Source: Lutibacter sp. A64 (GTDB lineage: Bacteria > Bacteroidota > Bacteroidia > Flavobacteriales > Flavobacteriaceae). From it: DNA of 64,000 nt. The notes beneath the pieces were generated by a model that ran no database searches, was not told where the DNA came from, and saw only the letters and a list, made by a program, of their open reading frames with translations. The DNA is taken from positions 1,273,001 through 1,337,000 of the forward strand of contig NZ_CP092487.1 in NCBI RefSeq assembly GCF_022429565.1, in the 5' to 3' direction. Both the position numbers and the translations under genes were made by a program. Positions 18,728 to 26,950 of this stretch are shown here, piece by piece; within the stretch, counting starts at the first letter, position 1; every line of letters begins with the position of its first letter.

Positions 18728-18758
18728 CGACAATTAAAAATACTAAACTAAAATTATA

Positions 18759-19178
18759 ATGGCAACAAACAGAACATTTACAATGTTAAAACCTGATTCT
18801 GTAGAAAAAGGATATATTGGAGCAATATTAGAAAAAATAAATGCTGCTGGTTTTAAAATTGTAGCTTTAAAAATGACCCGATTAAGTGTAGCACATGCTG
18901 AACAGTTTTATGCAATTCACAAAGAGCGTCCATTTTTTGGAGAGCTTGTAGAATATATGACTCGCGGTCCAATAGTAGCAGCAATACTTGAAAAAGAAAA
19001 TGCGGTTGAAGACTTTAGGGTATTAATTGGTGCTACAAATCCGGAAGAAGCTGCCGAAGGCACCATTAGAAAAATATATGCAGAATCAATAGGTTGTAAT
19101 GCAATACATGGATCTGATAGTGATGAAAATGCTGAAATTGAAAGTAATTTTCATTTTTCTGGAAGACAAATGTTCTAA
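18759..19178 (+). CDS. ndk: Nucleoside diphosphate kinase
   Basis: A 139-residue enzyme that balances nucleoside triphosphate pools by transferring the gamma phosphate through a phosphohistidine. The signature NAIHGSDS carries the active histidine at about residue 116. The N-terminal [11 protein letters not shown] and the [10 protein letters not shown] segment are also typical. Length is normal. A monocistronic unit, with a strong terminator immediately after it. Confidence 0.98.
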   Translation: MATNRTFTMLKPDSVEKGYIGAILEKINAAGFKIVALKMTRLSVAHAEQFYAIHKERPFFGELVEYMTRGPIVAAILEKENAVEDFRVLIGATNPEEAAEGTIRKIYAESIGCNAIHGSDSDENAEIESNFHFSGRQMF

Positions 19179-19197
19179 AATTCTTTTATAAAATTAT

Positions 19198-19240
19198 AAA
19201 AAAAAGCGGCTGTTTAAAATTTTAAACAACCGCTTTTTTT
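19198..19240. terminator. Bidirectional intrinsic terminator between ndk and DUF721 gene
   Basis: A long near-perfect hairpin. The A-run and AGCGG on the left pair with CCGCT and a T-run on the right, with TGTTTAAA/TTTAAACA inside and one C-A mismatch. A- and T-tracts on both sides allow termination in both directions between convergent genes. It ends at the stop of the DUF721 gene. Confidence 0.85.
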
Positions 19241-19535
19241 AACACAATAGTATTTTTGAAATTAAGGGTTCTCCTAATTCCTCATTCATCATTTTAACTA
19301 TTTTTTCTTTTCCATAACTTAATTCTTCTCTTAAAACTGAAGATTTTAAACTAACTATTAATGTTTTACGTTGTAATTCTATAGAGTTTGTATAAGAAAC
19401 TACACCTGTACCCATTATTTTAGACCAGGCTTCGTTTACAGATAATTGGTGCATTCCTTTAGTTAGCTTATTTTCTTTAATTACATCTTTCATTAAATCT
19501 TGAATAGAATGAAATTCGTTCTGTCTTTTTGCCAT
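19239..19535 (-). CDS. DUF721-family protein (DciA-like)
   Basis: A 98-residue protein of the DUF721 family, which includes DciA, a loader of the replicative helicase in bacteria lacking DnaC. Typical features are the short helical N-terminus, WSKIMGTGVVSYTNS, and a C-terminal strand-rich part with LIVSLKSSVLREEL. It follows recF with a one-base overlap (19535), a linkage often seen for this family. Replication-related function is inferred from family and neighbour. Confidence 0.85.
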   Translation of the reverse strand: MAKRQNEFHSIQDLMKDVIKENKLTKGMHQLSVNEAWSKIMGTGVVSYTNSIELQRKTLIVSLKSSVLREELSYGKEKIVKMMNEELGEPLISKILLC

Positions 19536-20614
19536 TATAATTTAAATATTTTATAAGATTGTTGAGTTCTTTTTACAACTTCTTCTGTTCTTTCTTCGTG
19601 GGTATCACTTATAAATAATTGCCCAAAATGATCGTTATTTACTAAGTTTATTAATTGCTCTACACGTAAATCATCTAATTTATCAAAAATATCATCTAAT
19701 AAAAGAATGGGCTTTACATTTGATTTAGATTTCATAAAATCGAATTGTGCTAATTTTAATGCAATTAAATACGATTTCTGTTGACCTTGAGAACCAAATT
19801 TTTTAACTGGATATCCATTTATTTCAAAAATTAAATCATCTTTATGTGTTCCAACGCTTGTATACTGCAAAACACGGTCTCTTTCTAAATTCTTCTCTAA
19901 TAAATCTAATATATTTCCTTCTTTTAGTTGTGATTTGTAAAACATATCTACAACTTCTTTACTATTAGAAATTGATTGGTATCTTTCTCTAAAAATTGGT
20001 ATAAAAGCATCTAAAAAAGTAGTTCTCTTTTCAAAAATTACAGAACCATAAATTTTTAATTGTTCATCATATACTTTTAAATTTAACGCATCAAAAGTTC
20101 TATTTGCTGCAAAATATTTTAAAAGTGAATTGCGTTGCGCTAATACTTTATTGTATTTTAAAATTATTTGAAGATACTCTTTATCTGATTGTGAAATAAC
20201 ATTATCTATAAATTTTCTACGCGTATCACTCCCTTCAATAATTAAATCTCTATCTGCTGGAGAAATAATCACCAAAGGTAAATGCCCAATATGGTCCGAA
20301 AATTTCTCATATACTTTTCCATTTTTCTTTAAAACTTTTTTATTACCACGTTTTAAACTACACACAACAGTCGCTATTTTTTCTTCCAAAAAGTACTCTC
20401 CTTGGATCATAAAAAACTCCTGACCGTGTCTTATATTCTGAATTGCAACCGGATTAAAGTAACTTTTAGCAAAAGATAGATAATAAATTGCATCTAGTAC
20501 ATTGGTTTTTCCTACACCATTATTACCGACAAAACAATTTATTTTATCCTCAAAATCAAAACTTTGCGACTCAAAATTCTTAAAATTAACTAATGTAATT
20601 TTCTGTAAATGCAT
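19535..20614 (-). CDS. recF: DNA replication and repair protein RecF
   Basis: A 359-residue SMC-like ATPase that helps RecOR load RecA at gaps. Walker A is [17 protein letters not shown] (about 30-46), the ABC signature is [11 protein letters not shown] (about 274-284), and Walker B is [12 protein letters not shown] (about 308-319). N-terminal [14 protein letters not shown] is typical. Co-transcribed with the DUF721 gene and divergent from the TPR gene at 20727. Confidence 0.97.
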   Translation of the reverse strand: MHLQKITLVNFKNFESQSFDFEDKINCFVGNNGVGKTNVLDAIYYLSFAKSYFNPVAIQNIRHGQEFFMIQGEYFLEEKIATVVCSLKRGNKKVLKKNGKVYEKFSDHIGHLPLVIISPADRDLIIEGSDTRRKFIDNVISQSDKEYLQIILKYNKVLAQRNSLLKYFAANRTFDALNLKVYDEQLKIYGSVIFEKRTTFLDAFIPIFRERYQSISNSKEVVDMFYKSQLKEGNILDLLEKNLERDRVLQYTSVGTHKDDLIFEINGYPVKKFGSQGQQKSYLIALKLAQFDFMKSKSNVKPILLLDDIFDKLDDLRVEQLINLVNNDHFGQLFISDTHEERTEEVVKRTQQSYKIFKL

Positions 20615-20697
20615 CTAATTTTTTATAAAGTTTAAAATTATTCAAAATAAATGAAAATTTAGACACAATTGCATTTTTACTTTCCAATTAAAAATTC

Positions 20698-20705
20698 TAT
20701 TTTTG
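20698..20705 (+). promoter_or_regulatory. Candidate -7 box (TATTTTTG)
   Basis: TATTTTTG, 21 bases upstream of the TPR gene start at 20727, fits TAnnTTTG. A clear -33 partner is not visible. Confidence 0.35.
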
Positions 20706-20726
20706 CGCCTACAAATTTTATAACAA

Positions 20727-21491
20727 ATGGCAACATATAAAAAGAAAGCGAGTAAAGCAAAAAAGACTCAAAGTGCTATAGAGAATAATTCTACAACTGC
20801 AGAAGTGTTCAACACCTTAGATGAAACTGCATCTAAATCAGAACAATTTATTATAAAAAACCAAAAAACAATATTTATTGTATTAGGGTTAATTGTAGTT
20901 GGAATTTTAGGTTTTTTAGCTTTTCAAAAATTTGTAAAAGCTCCTAAAGAAAAATTAGCTGCTGATGAATTAGCTTATCCAAAAGCGTATTTTGAAGATG
21001 CATTAACAAATTCTGTTGCTGTAGATTCTTTATTAGTTTTAGGTTTAGAAGGTGCTGATGGAAAATATGGATTTGTTGATATTGCTAGTGAATTTAGTGG
21101 TACTAAAGCAGGAAATCTTGCAAACTACTACGCTGGTATATCTCACTTAAAATTAAAAAACTACAAAGAAGCAATAGATTATTTAGAAGATTTCTCTTCA
21201 GATGATGAATTATTAGGACCTACTGCTAAAGGTGCTATTGGAGATGCTTTTGCAGATATTAATCAACCAGAAGATGCGTTAGATTATTATTTAAAAGCTG
21301 CAAAATTAAGAGAAAACAACTTCTCTACTCCATTATATTTATTTAAGGCAGCAAATACTGCTATGGAATTAGAAAACTATAGTAAAGCTTTAGATCTTTT
21401 CAATACAATTAAAAAAGAGTATCCTACTTCAACTGAAGCTAGAAATATTGATATTTATATTAATAAAGCAACATTTGCATCTAAAAACTAA
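20727..21491 (+). CDS. Membrane-anchored TPR protein (YfgM-like)
   Basis: A 254-residue protein. A lysine-rich cytoplasmic N-terminus leads into one membrane span (about 47-67), then a region of tetratricopeptide-type helices (about 120-250; for example GNLANYYAGISHLKLKNYKEA and ALDYYLKAAKL). The arrangement resembles YfgM, which links the Sec translocon with periplasmic chaperones, although flavobacterial members are uncharacterised. It is only six bases from ribH, so the two are co-transcribed. Confidence 0.8.
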   Translation: MATYKKKASKAKKTQSAIENNSTTAEVFNTLDETASKSEQFIIKNQKTIFIVLGLIVVGILGFLAFQKFVKAPKEKLAADELAYPKAYFEDALTNSVAVDSLLVLGLEGADGKYGFVDIASEFSGTKAGNLANYYAGISHLKLKNYKEAIDYLEDFSSDDELLGPTAKGAIGDAFADINQPEDALDYYLKAAKLRENNFSTPLYLFKAANTAMELENYSKALDLFNTIKKEYPTSTEARNIDIYINKATFASKN

Positions 21492-21497
21492 GCTGTA

Positions 21498-21977
21498 ATG
21501 GCAACAACAGATTTATCTTATTACGATAAAGCAACAATCCCAAATGCGAACAAGTTTCGATTTGGGATTGTTGTTTCTGAATGGAATTCAGACATCACAG
21601 AAAACCTATATTTAGGTGCTGTAGAAGCATTAATTGAAAATGGCGCAACTAAAGAAAACATTGTAAAATGGAATGTTCCTGGTAGTTTTGAACTAGTTTT
21701 TGGTTGCAAAAAAATGATTGAATCTCAAAATGTAGATGCTATTATTGCTATTGGAAATGTAATACAAGGCGAAACAAAACATTTCGATTTTGTTTGTGAT
21801 GGCGTTACTCAAGGAATAAAAGATTTAAATGTTAAATATAATATTCCAGTTATTTTTTGCGTGTTAACAGACAATAACAAGCAACAATCTATCGATCGTT
21901 CTGGTGGAATACACGGAAATAAAGGTGTAGAAAGTGCCATTGCTGCTATAAAAATGGCTGCTTTAAGAGAGTTTTAA
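21498..21977 (+). CDS. ribH: 6,7-dimethyl-8-ribityllumazine synthase
   Basis: A 159-residue enzyme condensing 5-amino-6-ribitylaminouracil with 3,4-dihydroxybutanone phosphate in riboflavin synthesis. Conserved segments are VVSEWNSDITENL, WNVPGSFELVF, AIGNVIQGETKHFDFVCDGVTQG and FCVLTDNNKQQSIDRSGG. Normal length. No other rib gene is in the window. Confidence 0.97.
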   Translation: MATTDLSYYDKATIPNANKFRFGIVVSEWNSDITENLYLGAVEALIENGATKENIVKWNVPGSFELVFGCKKMIESQNVDAIIAIGNVIQGETKHFDFVCDGVTQGIKDLNVKYNIPVIFCVLTDNNKQQSIDRSGGIHGNKGVESAIAAIKMAALREF

Positions 21978-22055
21978 CAACCTCTTTTTTTAAAAAACTT
22001 GACCACAACTATATAATTCAGTAATTTTGGAAATTACTGTATAACCCATTTTTTT

Positions 22056-22346
22056 ATGTTTGGTAAATTATTTAAGCCTCGTGCCCATTATGTTTTTGAT
22101 TATAAGCCTCGTTATTATGACGAGCGTAAAGAACGTTTGGAAAAATTAGAGGATAAATATCATAAAAATAAAAAGCAAGATGAAGATAGTCCAAAAATAA
22201 CTTTATCTAAAAACAACCTTAAAAACGATTGGGTTAAAAATAAAAGAAGCGCTACAGATAAAAGTACTAATTTAAGGTTAGCAATAATAATTGCTATTTT
22301 AGTTGGAATTGTAGCCTATATTTTTGAATTACATAAATTATTTTAA
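22056..22346 (+). CDS. Small conserved membrane protein of unknown function
   Basis: A 96-residue protein with a very basic, charged N-terminal part (YDERKERLEKLEDKYHK) and one C-terminal membrane span (about 74-92). Its last base overlaps the mutL start. Genes like this recur between ribH and mutL in flavobacteria and are sometimes mislabelled as riboflavin synthase, but nothing in the sequence supports an enzymatic role. Confidence 0.7.
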   Translation: MFGKLFKPRAHYVFDYKPRYYDERKERLEKLEDKYHKNKKQDEDSPKITLSKNNLKNDWVKNKRSATDKSTNLRLAIIIAILVGIVAYIFELHKLF

Positions 22347-24160
22347 TGTCGGATATAATTCAGTTACTTCCTGACCATGTTGCAAATCAAATTGCTGCTG
22401 GAGAAGTTGTTCAGCGACCTGCTTCTGTAGTAAAAGAGCTACTAGAAAATGCTATTGATGCTGGAGCTACAGATATTAAATTAATAATAAAAGATGCTGG
22501 TAAAATACTTATTCAGGTAATAGACAATGGTAAAGGAATGAGCCAAACAGATGCCAGACTAAGTTTTGAACGCCACGCAACTTCTAAAATTAAAAAAGCT
22601 GAAGACTTATTTAATTTACATACCAAAGGTTTTAGAGGTGAAGCCTTAGCTTCTATCGCTGCCATTGCACATGTAGAATTAAAAACAAAAGAAGAAAATG
22701 CCGATTTAGGAACTTCAATAAAAATTGAAGGAAGCACTTTAGTTTCTCAAGAGTCTATTGCTACAACCACAGGTACTTCTATTGCTGTTAAAAATTTATT
22801 TTACAACATTCCAGCACGTAGAAATTTTTTAAAATCAAATACTATTGAAACACGTCATATTGTAAACGAGTTTCAACGTGTTGCATTAGCACACCCAACT
22901 ATTTCTTTTTCATTTTATCATAATGATAGTGAACTATATAACCTAATCTCTAGCAATTTACGTCAGCGTATTGTTGCAATTTTAGGCAAAAAAACAAATG
23001 AAAAATTAGTTCCAATTAATGAAACTACTGATGTGGTAGAAATTAACGGATTTGTTACAAAACCAGAATTTGCAAAGAAAAAAAGAGGCGAACAATTCTT
23101 TTTTGTAAATAACCGTTTTATTAAAAATGCATATTTAAACCACGCTGTTACTAGTGCTTTTGAAAATTTACTTTCTTCAGGTCATTTTCCAACATATTTT
23201 TTATTTTTAACAGTACCAACAAAAAGTATTGATATTAATATTCATCCAACAAAAACTGAAATTAAGTTTGATGATGAAAAAACCTTATATGCTATTTTAC
23301 GTTCTACAATTAAACATAGCTTAGGACAATACAACGTTGCACCTGTATTAGATTTTGAAAGAAGTCCTTCGTTTGATACACCTTATAATTTTAAAGATAA
23401 AAAAACAAGTACACCAAAAGTACAAGTAGATCCAAATTTTAATCCTTTTAAATCTGAAGAGCAAAAAGCTATTAAATTTCCTTTTAAACGTGAAAAACCA
23501 GCACAATGGGAAAGTTTATATGCCGATATTGATGTAAACAATATTGAAGTTGAATCGAAACCAATAAATACTTCATTATTTACAGAAGAAAAAACAACAA
23601 ATAAAACATACCAAATTCATAATAAATATATTGTAAGTAGTATTAAATCTGGAATTGTATATATAAATCAGAATTTAGCACACCAACGTATATTATATGA
23701 AGAATTTTTAGAGAATATTACCGTTAAAGAAGCAATGAGCCAACAATTGTTATTTCCTCTAGAAATTTCTTTTAACACCTCAGATATTGAGTTAATTAAA
23801 AATATTAAAGAAGATTTAGAAAACATTGGCTTTTTATTTGATAGCATTTTAGATGATACAATTATAGTAAAAGGAATGCCTGTAACTATAGTTGAAAGTC
23901 AAATAACAACAATTTTAGAAGAATTATTAGAAGCTATAAAAAATGACATTCCAGATACAAGTTTTAGTCAATTAGACATTATGTCTAAAAGTTTAGCTAA
24001 AAGTTTAGCCATTAAAACAGGAAGTAAATTAGATTTAAAAGAACAAGAAGAATTGGTAAATAAGCTGTTTTCTTGTAAACAACCCGATTTATCTCCCTTT
24101 GGAAAAACAACTTTTGTAACTATTAATATTGATGAAATAGATAAAAAATTTAACAACTAA
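22346..24160 (+). CDS. mutL: DNA mismatch repair protein MutL
   Basis: A 604-residue mismatch repair ATPase. The GHKL ATPase motifs are complete: NQIAAGEVVQRPASVVKELLENAIDAG split over residues 14-40, DNGKGM, and TKGFRGEALASIAA. The C-terminal dimerisation domain runs from about 415. The endonuclease motif DQHAxxExxE is replaced by NQNLAHQRILYEEF, and the CPHGRP-type metal site reads DLSPFGKTTF. This copy therefore probably lacks endonuclease activity. One-base overlap with the upstream small gene and 22 bases before the first rhomboid. Confidence 0.96.
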   Translation: MSDIIQLLPDHVANQIAAGEVVQRPASVVKELLENAIDAGATDIKLIIKDAGKILIQVIDNGKGMSQTDARLSFERHATSKIKKAEDLFNLHTKGFRGEALASIAAIAHVELKTKEENADLGTSIKIEGSTLVSQESIATTTGTSIAVKNLFYNIPARRNFLKSNTIETRHIVNEFQRVALAHPTISFSFYHNDSELYNLISSNLRQRIVAILGKKTNEKLVPINETTDVVEINGFVTKPEFAKKKRGEQFFFVNNRFIKNAYLNHAVTSAFENLLSSGHFPTYFLFLTVPTKSIDINIHPTKTEIKFDDEKTLYAILRSTIKHSLGQYNVAPVLDFERSPSFDTPYNFKDKKTSTPKVQVDPNFNPFKSEEQKAIKFPFKREKPAQWESLYADIDVNNIEVESKPINTSLFTEEKTTNKTYQIHNKYIVSSIKSGIVYINQNLAHQRILYEEFLENITVKEAMSQQLLFPLEISFNTSDIELIKNIKEDLENIGFLFDSILDDTIIVKGMPVTIVESQITTILEELLEAIKNDIPDTSFSQLDIMSKSLAKSLAIKTGSKLDLKEQEELVNKLFSCKQPDLSPFGKTTFVTINIDEIDKKFNN

Positions 24161-24182
24161 CACTTGTTAAAAAATGTAAATT

Positions 24183-24917
24183 ATGGGAAGAATTACTGAA
24201 GCTGTTAAGCACATTATAATTATAAATGTAATTTTATTTATTGCACCACAACTTATTCAAGGATTTGACTTGCAAAGTATGTTTGCGCTCTATTTTCCTG
24301 AAAATGAAAAATTTGGGTTTTGGCAATTTGCAACACATATGTTTATGCACGGAGGATTCTCTCATATACTTTTTAATATGTACGGTTTATGGGCTTTTGG
24401 TACGCCTTTAGAACAAATGTGGGGACGAAATAAATTTATATTTTTCTATCTTTCTGCAGGTTTAGGTGCTGGTATTATTTATACTTTAGTTAATTATTAC
24501 CAATTTAACGGAGTTTATGATCAACTAATAAATATGGGATTATCAAGTTCAGATATTCAAAATATTTTAAATACTGGTAGTTATGATAACCGTATTTTAG
24601 AAACGCTTTCAGAATCTAAATTGAGTGAATTTTATGCAACCTACCACACTCCTGCAGTTGGTGCATCTGGTGCAGTTTACGGAATTTTGGTTGCTTTTGG
24701 AATGAGTTTTCCAAATGCTAAATTAGCATTGATATTTTTTCCTGTACCTATTGCTGCTAAATACTTTATTCCTGCAATTATTTTAGGAGATTTATTTTTT
24801 GGAATGACTAAATATTCTATTGGAAATGTAGCACATTTTGCACACGTTGGTGGTGCTTTAATCGGATTTTTAATTGCTTGGTATTGGAAACAAAACCAAT
24901 TTAAACGCTGGGATTAA
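24183..24917 (+). CDS. Rhomboid-family intramembrane serine protease (first copy)
   Basis: A 244-residue rhomboid with about six membrane segments. The catalytic serine is in VGASGAVYGILVAFG (about residue 162) and the histidine in HFAHVGGALIGF (about 221). The HMFMHGGFSHILFNMYGLWAFG region is also typical. Between spans two and three is an unusually long polar loop (about 103-150). Rhomboids cleave membrane-embedded substrates; the target is unknown. It is followed directly by a second rhomboid. Confidence 0.93.
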   Translation: MGRITEAVKHIIIINVILFIAPQLIQGFDLQSMFALYFPENEKFGFWQFATHMFMHGGFSHILFNMYGLWAFGTPLEQMWGRNKFIFFYLSAGLGAGIIYTLVNYYQFNGVYDQLINMGLSSSDIQNILNTGSYDNRILETLSESKLSEFYATYHTPAVGASGAVYGILVAFGMSFPNAKLALIFFPVPIAAKYFIPAIILGDLFFGMTKYSIGNVAHFAHVGGALIGFLIAWYWKQNQFKRWD

Positions 24918-24918
24918 C

Positions 24919-25764
24919 TTGAATATAATTAACGACATAAAAGAAGCCTTTAATAAAGCTAATATTGTAGAAAAAATAATTTATATAAATGTATTTTTAT
25001 TCTTAATTACAGTGCTCTCAGTTGCTTTTAAGAGTAATTTTATCATACAATGGTTTGCTTTGCCTACAAATTTTGAAAGTTTTTTATACAAACCATGGAC
25101 TTTAATTTCGTATGCATTTATACACGAAAGGTTACTACATATACTTTCTAACCTGCTTATACTCTATTATATTGGAAATTTATTTTTAGATTTTTTCACA
25201 AAAAAACAATTTTTAAATTTCTACTTTTTAGGAGCTATTATAGGTGGTATTGCTTTTTTAACTTATAATTATTTTACAGTAAAAAACGGGGCTCCTTTAG
25301 GAGGTGCTTCTGCAGCTGTTAGTACTATTTTTGTTGCTATTGCTACAAAAATTCCAAGATATGCTATACAACTACGCTTTATTGGTAGTGTAGAGTTATG
25401 GGTACTTGCGGCAATATGGGTTTCTATGAGTATACTGCAATTAACAAATCCAGACAATGGTGGAGCAATTGCGCATTTAAGCGGTGCTTTGTTTGGATTT
25501 ATTTATGCCAATCAATTACAAAAAGGGAACGATATAGGTAAATGGTTTGAAAATATTATAAATTATTTTACTAATTTTATAAAACCTAAAAAAAATTCGC
25601 CTTTAAAAACAGTTTATAAATCTAAAGGCCGTTATTCTAAAAATGATGTATCAATACCTAAACAACGAAAAATTGATCTTATTTTAGATAAAATCAGTAA
25701 ATCTGGTTACGAAAGTTTAACACAAGAAGAAAAAGATTTTTTATTTAGGGCTGGAAAAAATTAA
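24919..25764 (+). CDS. Rhomboid-family protein (second copy)
   Basis: About 281 residues. The frame extends to an ATG at 24874 inside the first rhomboid, but the TTG at 24919, one base after the first gene stops, gives a sensible start (LNIINDIKEAF). Six membrane spans lie in the first 200 residues, then a cytoplasmic C-terminal tail ending in a helical SGYESLTQEEKDFLFRAGKN motif common in Bacteroidota rhomboids. The serine motif is GGASAAVS instead of GxSG, and the histidine is in AHLSGALFGF. Serine and histidine are kept, so activity is plausible but less certain than for the first copy. Confidence 0.85.
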   Translation: MNIINDIKEAFNKANIVEKIIYINVFLFLITVLSVAFKSNFIIQWFALPTNFESFLYKPWTLISYAFIHERLLHILSNLLILYYIGNLFLDFFTKKQFLNFYFLGAIIGGIAFLTYNYFTVKNGAPLGGASAAVSTIFVAIATKIPRYAIQLRFIGSVELWVLAAIWVSMSILQLTNPDNGGAIAHLSGALFGFIYANQLQKGNDIGKWFENIINYFTNFIKPKKNSPLKTVYKSKGRYSKNDVSIPKQRKIDLILDKISKSGYESLTQEEKDFLFRAGKN

Positions 25765-25766
25765 GT

Positions 25767-26798
25767 ATGAAAAAGCTTTCAATATTAGATAAATTACTTT
25801 TTAGCATCAATTCTATATTGGCTGCTTTATTACTTATTTCTTATTTAGGAATTTATATTTCTCCAAATACATTTTCGTTTTTTTCATTTTTAAGTCTGAC
25901 TGTACCATTTTTAATAATTATTAACCTACTTTTTGTATGTTACTGGTTGCTAAAATTGAAAAAACAATTTCTGCTTTCAACAATTATATTACTTATTGGT
26001 TTTCAATACATTGCTAAATTTTATAGCTTTTCTGAAAAAAAAGTACTGTTGAGTAAAGATATTAAAATTATGAGCTACAATGTACGAATGTTTAATTTGT
26101 ACAATTGGATTGATGAAAAAGATGTAGATAAAAAAATATACGATTTTATCAATGAAAAATCTCCTGATATTTTATGTGTTCAAGAATTTCATCCATCTAA
26201 AAAATTGGATTTAAATTATCCTTACAAACATATTAAAATAAGTAAAAATCAAAATAATTTCGGACACGCAATTTTTTCAAAATATAAAATTATTAATTCG
26301 GGTTCTTTAAATTTCTCAAACAGTAGTAACAATGCTATTTTTGTTGATTTAGTTAAAGAAAAAGATACTTTTAGAGTGTATAATGTTCATTTAGAATCTC
26401 TAAAAATAAATCCTCAAAAAGAAACTTTAACACAAGAAAATTCAGAAAAATTAAAAAACAGAGTAGAAAATGCTTTTAAAAAACAAGCCAATCAAGCTAC
26501 TTTATTATTAGAACATCAACAAAAAAGCAAGTATAAATCTATTATTTCAGGCGATTTTAACAACAATGCGTTTTCTTGGGTATATAACACGCTTAAAACC
26601 AATAAAAATGATGCCTTTGAAATAGCAGGTAAAGGTTTTGGAAATACGTTTGATTATAAATTTGCTTTTAGAATAGACTTTATTTTAACCGACAAAAATA
26701 TTGAGGTAAACAATTATAAAACCTATCCTGTAAAATACTCAGATCATTTTCCAATAATGGCTCGTTTTAATTTTAAAAAAACACCAAGTGAACTTTAA
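25767..26798 (+). CDS. Endonuclease/exonuclease/phosphatase-family membrane protein
   Basis: A 343-residue protein with three N-terminal membrane segments (about 8-90) and a C-terminal EEP domain (about 95-340). Catalytic motifs visible are IMSYNVRMFN, CVQEF, VHLESL, ISGDFNN and YSDHFPIMARF. EEP enzymes cleave phosphodiesters in nucleic acids, sphingolipids or inositol phosphates; the substrate is not predictable here. It starts two bases after the second rhomboid, so the three genes form one unit. Confidence 0.88.
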   Translation: MKKLSILDKLLFSINSILAALLLISYLGIYISPNTFSFFSFLSLTVPFLIIINLLFVCYWLLKLKKQFLLSTIILLIGFQYIAKFYSFSEKKVLLSKDIKIMSYNVRMFNLYNWIDEKDVDKKIYDFINEKSPDILCVQEFHPSKKLDLNYPYKHIKISKNQNNFGHAIFSKYKIINSGSLNFSNSSNNAIFVDLVKEKDTFRVYNVHLESLKINPQKETLTQENSEKLKNRVENAFKKQANQATLLLEHQQKSKYKSIISGDFNNNAFSWVYNTLKTNKNDAFEIAGKGFGNTFDYKFAFRIDFILTDKNIEVNNYKTYPVKYSDHFPIMARFNFKKTPSEL

Positions 26799-26950
26799 GC
26801 AGTAGCAATTGACTGTTCAATTAACAGTTTTGGAGTTGCAGTTTGTGATAATTAATTTTACTAAGACATTTGATATTTAAATCAAAAAAAGATTAAAAAG
26901 GAACTGAAATATTTAACTTTACTTATTTATAACAAAAACCATAATTTCCA

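Noticed and set aside
24874-24918. ATG start for the second rhomboid inside the first rhomboid gene
   Set aside because: The extra 15 residues overlap conserved coding sequence of the first gene in another frame; TTG 24919 is one base after its stop.
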